Origin: Bacteroidales bacterium
Lineage (GTDB): Bacteria; Bacteroidota; Bacteroidia; Bacteroidales; Dysgonomonadaceae
DNA length: 15,331 nt
Assembly: GCA_012518155.1 (NCBI GenBank)
Contig: JAAYTC010000338.1
Span: 1-15,331, forward strand
Reading direction: 5' to 3'
Shown here: positions 1 to 7,200 of the stretch, one piece after another
Numbering within the stretch: the stretch's first letter is position 1
Layout: each line of letters starts with the position of its first letter
The notes under the pieces: generated by a model
Seen by the model: only the letters and a program-made list of their open reading frames with translations
Databases searched by the model: none
What the model was told of the DNA's origin: nothing
Made by a program: the position numbers and the translations under genes

Positions 1-1
1 C

Positions 2-616
2 CGGGTGATATCCACTTTCGATATCGTCCTCACCGACATGCAGATGACGGGAACATCCGGCAAAGAAATACTTCAAGCTATTCGTGAAACGGGCAGTGAT
101 ATTCCCGTCTGGTTGATGACTGCCTACGATGACTACACGACCGAAAAAGCACTTGCGGAAGGCTTTACCGGGTTTATTACCAAACCGATAAGCATGAACA
201 AGCTATTATCAATTCTCTCTGAAGAAGAAAAAAAACCTACCCAGGTTGAGAAAGAAATCCCAGGCAATAATTCTCCGTTGAGCGATCAATTCCCACTTCT
301 GAGCGCCATGTTCGAGCATGATACAGATACCATTAAAACGATATTGAGTGATTTCGTAAATAGTTCGAAAGAAGATCTGCAAAAACTTCGGGAACTGATC
401 AACAGCGATAAATTTGAAGAAGCCCAAAAGCTGTGTCACCGGATACATCCCTTTTTTGTACAGTTGAATGCCGAGCATTTATGCGATGCCTTGATAAAGA
501 TGGATAGGTCGCGCGGGCACTCCGAAAGCACCTATCCCAACTGGAAAGAGGAGCTAACGATGGCGATCGATCAAATTGACCGATTCAGGAAACAGGTTCG
601 AGAACAACACCTCTGA
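2..616 (+). CDS. Hybrid sensor histidine kinase, C-terminal part (receiver + HPt), 5' end outside window
   Basis: The reading frame is open to the left window edge, so only the last ~204 residues of the protein are visible. Numbering from the GTG at position 5, residues 1 to ~75 are a receiver domain: the phospho-acceptor is D11 (in VLTDMQM), followed by the switch region VWLMTAYDD and the conserved lysine in FITKP. A charged linker leads to an alpha-helical HPt domain at about 95-195, whose probable phospho-histidine is H145 (CHRIHPFF). The usual HxxKG is here HRIHP, a form I associate with Bacteroidota hybrid kinases. By family knowledge the full protein would carry sensor, HisKA and HATPase domains upstream and pass phosphate His-Asp-His to a separate regulator. 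The NtrC-type regulator facing it tail to tail 9 bases away is the obvious candidate partner, but that is inference. The internal GTG at position 5 is not a likely true start, because it would remove the first beta strands of the receiver. Confidence 0.9.
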   Translation, partial: RVISTFDIVLTDMQMTGTSGKEILQAIRETGSDIPVWLMTAYDDYTTEKALAEGFTGFITKPISMNKLLSILSEEEKKPTQVEKEIPGNNSPLSDQFPLLSAMFEHDTDTIKTILSDFVNSSKEDLQKLRELINSDKFEEAQKLCHRIHPFFVQLNAEHLCDALIKMDRSRGHSESTYPNWKEELTMAIDQIDRFRKQVREQHL

Positions 617-625
617 CACATCATT

Positions 626-2014
626 TTAGAGTCCTATTCCATACGCGTGTAACTTATTATAGAGCGTCTTTCGGTCGATCTGTAACAACATCGCGGCCTT
701 GGTCTTATTTCCATTCACACGTTTCAATGCACGTATAATTTTTTCTTTTTCGTCGTTGGGTTCTATCACCAACGAGATATCGTTCGAAAGTTCCATTTTT
801 CGTTCAGGTGCGGGGAGGAAAGGCAGGTTGTCCGGAGTAATAATATCACCCGAGCTAAACAAAACCGAGCGTCGGATCACGTTCCTCAACTCCCGTAAGT
901 TCCCCGGCCAGGGGTACTCCTTGAGCAACGTGAGGGCTTCGGGCGATACCTTTTTCACCTGTTTATCCAATTCACGATTTGCTTCTTTGAGAAAATGCTC
1001 CGAATAGAGCGGAATATCGTCCGCGCAATCGCGTAAAGCCGGTACTCGTATCATGAACTCATTCAAACGATGATAGAGGTCTTCCCTAAATTTCCCTTCC
1101 GCGATGGCCAATTCCAGGTTCTCGTTGGTGGCCGTCAAGATACACACGTCCACTTCAATATCGGTAGAAAATCCGACGGGACGTATCTTTTTTTCTTGCA
1201 ACGAACGCAGCAATTGCATCTGTACGCCATACGGTAAATTGCCTACCTCATCCAAGAAAAGAGTGCCCCCGCTAGCTTCTCGAAAAAAACCTGTTTTATC
1301 TTCCACAGCGGAGGTAAATGACCCCTTTTTATGTCCAAAAAGTTCACTGGGAGCCAGTTCCGTGGATAAACTTCCACAGTCGACCGCGATAAAAGGTCCT
1401 TTCGAACGCGTACTTTGGTTATGGATCATTCGCGCCACGTGTTCCTTCCCCGTACCGCTTTCACCTACCACCATAACTGCCATCTGGGTAGGTGCTACTA
1501 ATTCGATGTAGGAATACATTTGCATGGACATGCCACTTTTTCCCTCAACCGTTTTTTTCTCTTGTTTTACATCTACTTCCTCCTTTACTTTGGGCTGACG
1601 AGGGGTGTGAGTTTCTTGTCGCTCAAGAGATGGTCTATTTTCTTTTTTGTTCGCGTGAAAAGCCGCGTCGATCTTATTCGAGAGGAGGGAGGGATTAATT
1701 GGTTTTTCTAGAAAATCGAAGGCACCCAATTTGATCGCCGAAACAGCCGTCTGAACCTCTCCGTAGCCGGTCATAATAATCACGGGGGTAGTCATTCCTT
1801 GCTCGTTTAACCACGAGAGTAGCATAATTCCATCGCCATCGGGCAAACGAAGATCCGATAATACAACATCAAATTTCTCGGATTTTGATAAAGATTCTTG
1901 CGCGGACCTCATCCCCGGGCATAATGTTGTAGAGAATCCGTTCCTTTCGAACCATTTCTGCAGCATGGCACCAAAGGAACGATCATCTTCTACTATCAAT
2001 ATCTTTCCGTTCAC
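626..2014 (-). CDS. NtrC-family sigma-54-dependent response regulator
   Basis: A 462-residue protein with the full three-domain layout of NtrC/ZraR-type activators. The receiver (about 4-120) has acidic pocket E9/D10/D11, phospho-acceptor D54, T82 and K104. A charged linker of about 40 residues follows. The AAA+ domain has Walker A GESGTGKE at 184-191, Walker B LFLDE with D255/E256, and an arginine-finger region (FREDLYHRL). A Fis-type helix-turn-helix ends the protein (about 421-462, NGNKTKAAMLLQIDRKTLYNKL). It should activate RNA polymerase carrying sigma-54 when phosphorylated. The sigma-54 contact loop, normally GAFTGA, reads GSFTSA at 231-236; the central F and T are kept. The start is GTG: an in-frame TAA lies three codons upstream, and the receiver begins at residue 4, so no other start fits. 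It is convergent with the hybrid kinase gene, its probable phosphodonor, and divergent from the M24 peptidase gene. Its targets are not evident in the window. Confidence 0.95.
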   Translation of the reverse strand: MNGKILIVEDDRSFGAMLQKWFERNGFSTTLCPGMRSAQESLSKSEKFDVVLSDLRLPDGDGIMLLSWLNEQGMTTPVIIMTGYGEVQTAVSAIKLGAFDFLEKPINPSLLSNKIDAAFHANKKENRPSLERQETHTPRQPKVKEEVDVKQEKKTVEGKSGMSMQMYSYIELVAPTQMAVMVVGESGTGKEHVARMIHNQSTRSKGPFIAVDCGSLSTELAPSELFGHKKGSFTSAVEDKTGFFREASGGTLFLDEVGNLPYGVQMQLLRSLQEKKIRPVGFSTDIEVDVCILTATNENLELAIAEGKFREDLYHRLNEFMIRVPALRDCADDIPLYSEHFLKEANRELDKQVKKVSPEALTLLKEYPWPGNLRELRNVIRRSVLFSSGDIITPDNLPFLPAPERKMELSNDISLVIEPNDEKEKIIRALKRVNGNKTKAAMLLQIDRKTLYNKLHAYGIGL

Positions 2015-2140
2015 CCCTAATTATATATTTAATCGACTATCTTACGTGACTCCGCGGGAGGTCCTTCGCAACTACCGCACTTTTTCAACAACCAATAGCG
2101 TAAAGATAAATCATTTATTTCACCCTTTGCACACTCTCAT

Positions 2141-2158
2141 CCAATCATTTGCGATTGG
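2141..2158. promoter_or_regulatory. Short dyad in divergent intergenic region
   Basis: A perfect 6-base inverted repeat (CCAATC, 6-base spacer ATTTGC, GATTGG) lies in the 266-base region between the start of the NtrC-type gene and the start of the M24 gene. A further CCAAT occurs about 50 bases to the left. It could be an operator for either divergent gene, including autoregulation by the NtrC-type protein. A six-base dyad can also arise by chance in a region of this size. The rest of the intergenic region shows no RNA gene or clear terminator. Confidence 0.25.
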
Positions 2159-2252
2159 TAACACTTTTAACGTGTCGATTAAGTTTTTTTAGCGAAAGGT
2201 TCCTCTTTTGGAAAATGGTTCAAAAAAACAGGGAAAATTGCCTAGTTGGAAG

Positions 2253-2260
2253 TATCTTTG
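2253..2260 (+). promoter_or_regulatory. Bacteroidota-type -7 promoter element for the M24 gene
   Basis: TATCTTTG matches the Bacteroidota housekeeping -7 consensus TAnnTTTG exactly and ends 20 bases before the ATG at 2281, implying a short leader. No good TTTG -33 element is found at the expected spacing of about 19 bases. The bases just before the ATG are A/T-rich with no Shine-Dalgarno sequence, as usual in this phylum. The call rests on the single element and its position. Confidence 0.5.
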
Positions 2261-2280
2261 AAAAGTAAAATCAAATTTTC

Positions 2281-3450
2281 ATGTATAAACTACCGAAACA
2301 TGAAGCCGAAGCACGGCTTAAAAAGATACAACAAATTATCGTCGATACGGATGCCGAAGCGTGCGTGATCACCTCATCCGTAAACCAATACTACCTCCTG
2401 GGTTATATTTTTGACGGGTACCTCTACGTGATGCGGGAAGGGGACCCCTACCTGTTTGTCAAAAGGCCAACGAATATAAAAGGAGAAGGAGTTAAACCGG
2501 TATACAAGCCGGAACTTATCCCCGCCCTTTTGCGCGAAATGGGGGTGAAACCACCCAAGAGGGTGGTACTGGAAACCGATCAGCTCTCGTACAGTGCTGC
2601 CGTGAGACTACAAGCCGCGCTGGAGATGCCTGAAGTGAACAACGCGTCGGGAGAACTTAGGAAGGCGCGTATGGTAAAGTCGGAGTACGAGCTGGAGCAG
2701 ATGCGGGAAAGTGCCAGAGCGCACGCGAAAGTGTACGAGACAATCCCTTCTTTGTATCGTAAAGGGATGACTGATTTGGAACTGCAGATAGAGATCGAGC
2801 GACAGATGCGTCTTCACGGGTCGGTCGGCATTTTCCGATCGTTCGGTGAAAACATGGATATCTTCATGGGCAGCATGCTCGCGGGCGATAATGCCCAAGC
2901 ACCCTCCCCGTATGATTACGCGCTGGGGGGAGCGGGGGTATCTCCCCTACTCCCGATTGGTGCGAACGGATCCGTGCTTGAACCCGGCACCACGCTTATG
3001 GTTGATATGGCAGGAAATTACCGTCCCTACATGGACGATATGACCCGCACGTATGTCATCGAGCACGCGCCCGACTTGGCGTATAAAGCGCACCAAGTCT
3101 CCATTGATATTCACAAAGCGATCGTCGAAAAGTTTAAAGTAGGCACCGAATGTTCCGATCTATATATCCGGGCCGAAGAGATGGCTCGGGAAAACGGATT
3201 GGCTCCCTACTTCATGGGAACCACACAGCAGGCCAAGTTCATCGGCCACGGCGTGGGGTTAGAGATCAACGAGCCTCCGGTGCTCTCCCCTCGCTCCAAG
3301 GAGCAGCTCCTACCGGGCATGGCATTCGCGCTGGAACCCAAGTTCGTACTCCCCGGCATTGGTGCCGTGGGCATCGAAAACACCTATATTGTTCGTGAAA
3401 ACGGCTTGGAAAACATCACCCTTTTCGAAGAAGAGTTGATACACCTCTAA
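2281..3450 (+). CDS. M24-family metallopeptidase (Xaa-Pro aminopeptidase / prolidase-like)
   Basis: A 389-residue cytoplasmic protein with no signal peptide. Residues 1 to ~130 form a creatinase/prolidase N-terminal domain and ~140-385 the pita-bread M24 catalytic domain. All five dinuclear-metal ligands are visible: D242 (MVDMAG), D253 (DDMTRT, the usual 11 residues later), H323 (GHGVGLE), E352 (LEPK) and E366 (GIENT). By family knowledge such enzymes release N-terminal residues before proline or split X-Pro dipeptides. The second histidine that normally follows the metal-binding His (HE in GHGxGLExHE) is Asn330 here (GLEINEPP), so substrate or even peptidase activity should not be taken for granted. 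The ATG start is supported by the promoter element just upstream and by good N-terminal domain length. The gene stands alone: it is divergent from the NtrC-type gene and convergent with the export operon. No functional link to either neighbour is visible. Confidence 0.92.
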   Translation: MYKLPKHEAEARLKKIQQIIVDTDAEACVITSSVNQYYLLGYIFDGYLYVMREGDPYLFVKRPTNIKGEGVKPVYKPELIPALLREMGVKPPKRVVLETDQLSYSAAVRLQAALEMPEVNNASGELRKARMVKSEYELEQMRESARAHAKVYETIPSLYRKGMTDLELQIEIERQMRLHGSVGIFRSFGENMDIFMGSMLAGDNAQAPSPYDYALGGAGVSPLLPIGANGSVLEPGTTLMVDMAGNYRPYMDDMTRTYVIEHAPDLAYKAHQVSIDIHKAIVEKFKVGTECSDLYIRAEEMARENGLAPYFMGTTQQAKFIGHGVGLEINEPPVLSPRSKEQLLPGMAFALEPKFVLPGIGAVGIENTYIVRENGLENITLFEEELIHL

Positions 3451-3486
3451 ATATCTCCGGTACGAACAGGAACGGTTGTTAAACCA

Positions 3487-4203
3487 CTATACAAATTTCT
3501 CCCGTTTCTGGAGATTGAGGAAGCCGATCATCAACCAGACAATGCTGCCAATTAGCAAAAATAGGCGGTTCTTGAGTATCGTGTTTTGCCATATATAGGG
3601 GTGGATATTTTCCGGTATCGAAAAAGGGTTCAGGAAAATGTTCCAGTAAGAGGTGGAGAGCCGGTTGTTGCTGCCCATGAAAATAAAGAACACCAATCCC
3701 AGCATGATCATGATCACCGCCGTGCCGTTGCCGCTCCTCGTGAGGGTCGAAAACATGAACGCGAGGTTCCCGAAGAAAAGCATCGGGAAGATAAGTTGCG
3801 CCGCCATCTCGAACGGGGCCACCGGGTAGAGCAGTACCCGGGCAACGTAGGCAAAAACAACCAAGATGAAGTAGTTCGCGATGTAGATCATCAGCATCCG
3901 CGCGCCCCACACCTTGTAACGGTAGTTGGGGATACCGAAAATAATTTCCAGGATCCGGTTGTCCTCGTCATTCTGTATACCGAACACCACCGGGTAAAAA
4001 ATAAGCAGCAAGCAGGGGAACAACAATAAGCCGTAGATCGAACCCTCGTTGATCTCCGCCCGGTTCCATGCTTGCTGGAACATGAAAAAAGCGAAAAATC
4101 CAAAGGCAGCCAAGAGAAACCAGAAGAATTTACCGGCAAATATAATCTGCAAGTTATAACGCACCACCCTAGTCGTCAGGTTTATAAAATTCTTGAACCC
4201 CAT
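3487..4203 (-). CDS. ABC-2-type transporter permease subunit
   Basis: A 238-residue integral inner-membrane protein with six predicted helices: near residues 25-45 (FWFLLAAFGFFAFFMF), then IYGLLLFPCLLLIFYPVVFG, MLMIYIANYFILVVFAYVA, LIFPMLFFGNLAFMFSTL, TAVIMIMLGLVFFIFMG and RLFLLIGSIVWLMIGFL. Between helices 2 and 3 a charged cytoplasmic loop (NRILEIIFGIPNYRYKVWGAR) looks like the ABC-2 coupling region that contacts the nucleotide-binding domain. No ATPase domain is present in this protein. The nearest ATPase is the C-terminus of the gene immediately upstream, whose TGA ends 4 bases before this ATG. Such spacing indicates translational coupling and a shared complex. It is the last gene of the export operon. 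A small stand-alone TMD whose only apparent ATPase partner is fused to an RND pump is unusual. ABC-2 family membership is inferred from topology and the coupling-loop pattern. Confidence 0.85.
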   Translation of the reverse strand: MGFKNFINLTTRVVRYNLQIIFAGKFFWFLLAAFGFFAFFMFQQAWNRAEINEGSIYGLLLFPCLLLIFYPVVFGIQNDEDNRILEIIFGIPNYRYKVWGARMLMIYIANYFILVVFAYVARVLLYPVAPFEMAAQLIFPMLFFGNLAFMFSTLTRSGNGTAVIMIMLGLVFFIFMGSNNRLSTSYWNIFLNPFSIPENIHPYIWQNTILKNRLFLLIGSIVWLMIGFLNLQKREKFV

Positions 4204-4207
4204 TCCA

Positions 4208-7200
4208 TCAAATATTTTTCAGTAAACACAAGTACGCGTCCTCCAGGTTAGCCTCCACCTGTACCGCACCGGGGAAGGGCTTATCCACCGAAATATAGCG
4301 CACCTGAATCCGCTCTCCCTCTTGAATATTATGCACCACCAGCGACTTGTCGAGTTTTTGATCGAACGACTCCTTATCGATCAAGAACTGCCACACCTTG
4401 CCGACCGCCATATCCACCATCTTTTCCGGTTCCCCGAAATATTTCAATTCCCCCTTATCCACCACCGCCACGCGGTTGCAGGAGCTGGAGATATCTTCGA
4501 TGATATGAGTAGAAAAGACGACGATGCGATCCTTGCTTAGCTCCACCAACAGGTTGCGGAACCGGATCCGTTCGCGCGGGTCGAGCCCGGCCGTCGGCTC
4601 GTCCACCACGAGGATGCGGGGCAGGTGCAGGAGGATCAACGCGATCCCGATCCGCTGCTTCATCCCGCCCGAGAAGGAACCGATCTTATCGTCTTTACGG
4701 TCGAACATGCGCACGGCGTTCAGCACGTACTCTATTCGCTCTTCGCGCATTTCCCTGTCGACCAACCCCTTCAATATTGCCTGGTAATCCAAGAACTCCC
4801 ACGCGGTCATCTGTTCATACATGCCAAACTCCTGCGGGAGAAATCCGATCAAGCTCTGCAGCTCTTCCCGGTGCACTCGGGTATCCAGGCCGTTGATCCA
4901 GATCGAGCCATAGCTCTGCTCCAAGATCCCGGTAAGGATGCGCATGAGGGTCGACTTTCCCGCCCCGTTGGGTCCCAGCAACCCGAACATACCGGTCTTG
5001 ATTTCGAGCGATACGCTGCGCAGTGCCTTAAACGGGCGACGACGTTTGCCAATTATCGGGATGCTCATTACCATCCGGAAGTAGGCCCGTTTGGCTTCCG
5101 CGAACCGTCCCGTAATGCGTTCGATATTGATATTTTTCGCGTAGATATATTGGGAGGAGACATAAATAGCAATACCTATTCCCCATAATACGCCAATCAC
5201 TAGCACCATGGGTAGGTTCTCGAGTTTCTGGTACAAACCCCACAGGATCAACGGGGGCAAACACCAAAAGACCAACCGGTTCACGTATCGGACAATTTTA
5301 CTATCTTCAAAACGATGGAACAGGTAAGCCCTTATTTTGCGCCACAGGTACAAGGTGCCCGCGTACATCACGAAAGATAACAGGAACCCCCACAGCTTGC
5401 TATCGATATAAAAATAGGTGAAATAAAAACCGAATCCCCACAGGATAAACTGCCAGATAACGTTGGTAAAATCTTTCAACGAACGATACTCACCGGTCAG
5501 CCCTAACCGCCTTCGTATCTCCAGCCCACTGTTCCATTCCCTCGCGAAGCGGCCGGAGCGGTCGTAGATCTTCACCAGGTTACGGATCACGATGTGGATC
5601 TCCTCTTCCGGATCCACCACGTCTGCTTTGGCACGGCGCAAGCTGGCCTGCATGAAATAGGTGACCCCTGGAATAAGCACCGCGAGGAGCGTCACGTACA
5701 ACAATCGGTAAAAGAGCCCGTCCGCGTAGAGGAATACAAGGGCTGTCCCCGCCACGAAGAGCAACAGGTGGGCAATTTTTGTTTTCGTGTGCAGCGTCCG
5801 GTACCATGCCAGCGTGTTCTCCAGCCCCATGTTAACGGTAGGGATGATCACGAGCGTGAGCAGGGTAGAGAATACGAGCCCCCCGATCACGGTGATCGCG
5901 AAGGGAGCACCGATCGCGCCCGCGTATTCCGAGTCGCCCATGGCCAAAGGCAGCATGGCAATGATCGTGGTGATAGCCGTGATCAGGATGGGGCGAACAC
6001 GGGAGAGCCCGGCGGTCATCAACGCCCGCTCCCGGCGGAACCCGCGGCTCCGAAGGATATTCGCGTAATCGATCAGGATAATGCCGTTATTCACCACTAC
6101 CCCTAGCAGGATAAGGAATCCCATTAAGGTGTTCGCGTTGAGTAAGCTGTTCCCCGTGATGACCAGCGCGAGGAGCGAGCCAATGGCCGCCAGCGGGATA
6201 GAAAAGAGCATGACCAGTGGGGTCGTGAACGACTCGAATACCATGGCGAGGATCATGAAAATAAGCAGGAACGCGGCAAGGATAAGGAACTTGAAATCCT
6301 CGAACTGATCCTCCTCGTGGATCACCTCGATGGCCACCCCCGCGGGAAGGTTATAGTTAGCAATCAGCTGGTCGAGATCGGCCCGGTACCCATCCAGCAA
6401 TGTCTTAGACCCCGTGATGCTGCGCAAGAATGAGTACTGCACCTCGATCTGTTTGTCTTGGTTGACCCGGGTGATTCGGGAGCGGCCGAATCCTTTGTTA
6501 ATGGTGGCTATATCCTTCAAGGAATGCAACCCCCCGCTGCTGTTCATGATCTGTACCGCCTCCAAGTCGTCTACCGTCCGTTGCCTCCGTTGATCCTCCT
6601 CTTCCTCTTCGGGTGTTTTGTCCCGTATAATGATGTCGTACGACTCTTCACCCACTTTAAAGGTGGTACCGGACGAAAATTCGCTGTTCAATTCCGATAA
6701 GCCGGTAGTTATATTGGCACGGGTAATCCCGTAGGTGGTAAGCAATATTTGATCGAAGCCGAGCAGTATCTCGGGCTGCCGGCGTGTAAAAGAGACCCGT
6801 GAATTCTGGATGAAGTCCTGTTGATCGATCTGGTACTGGATGTCGTCGGCCACCAGTTGCATCATCTCGTAGTCCGCCCCCTTGATAACCACTCGCTCCT
6901 GGTTGTCTCCTATTCCCAGCAAACTCATGAAGCCTACCATCCCGCTCAACCCACCGCTGCTTTGTCCCCCGCCCGTGGCATCCGCGACAAAGATCTCTGC
7001 TCCACCCACGTTTGGCAGCAACGCCTGCACGTCCGCCTTGATTTCGGATACGCCCCGTTTCCCTATCTTCTGGAAATCTTCCTGCAAAATCAGCGTGAGC
7101 GCGGCCTCCTCAGCATTCACCCGGCTCACCACATCCTGCTTCTCCGGGATCTCCTCGAGTCGCTCCTCCAACACCCTCACCACGTTATCGGTACTCTCCA

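Noticed and set aside
2054..2070. Possible sigma-54 promoter (GG and GC ten bases apart) upstream of the M24 gene
   Set aside because: The GG-N10-GC spacing fits, but several other consensus positions do not, and it lies about 210 bases before the gene, which has a better TAnnTTTG element close to its start.
2101..2108. TATCTTTA on the - strand as the -7 element of the NtrC-type gene
   Set aside because: The last consensus base is wrong and no TTTG element lies upstream at suitable spacing, so I do not call a promoter.
3474..3485. Small inverted repeat GGTT-GTTA-AACC between the convergent M24 and ABC-2 genes as a terminator
   Set aside because: A four-base A/T-rich stem without a G/C core or a T run is too weak to call a terminator.
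5700..5900. The RND-ABC junction as an assembly error or frameshift joining two genes
   Set aside because: The frame runs without a stop through the RND end, two extra helices, linker and ATPase. Codon character does not change at the join, and the ABC-2 partner gene follows directly. Sequence alone cannot exclude a chimera fully.
5594..6106. Long + strand open frames inside the RND-ABC gene, such as the one encoding ~170 residues here
   Set aside because: Their translations are rich in His, Arg, Gln and Gly with no recognisable domain, and they lie opposite a strongly supported coding sequence.
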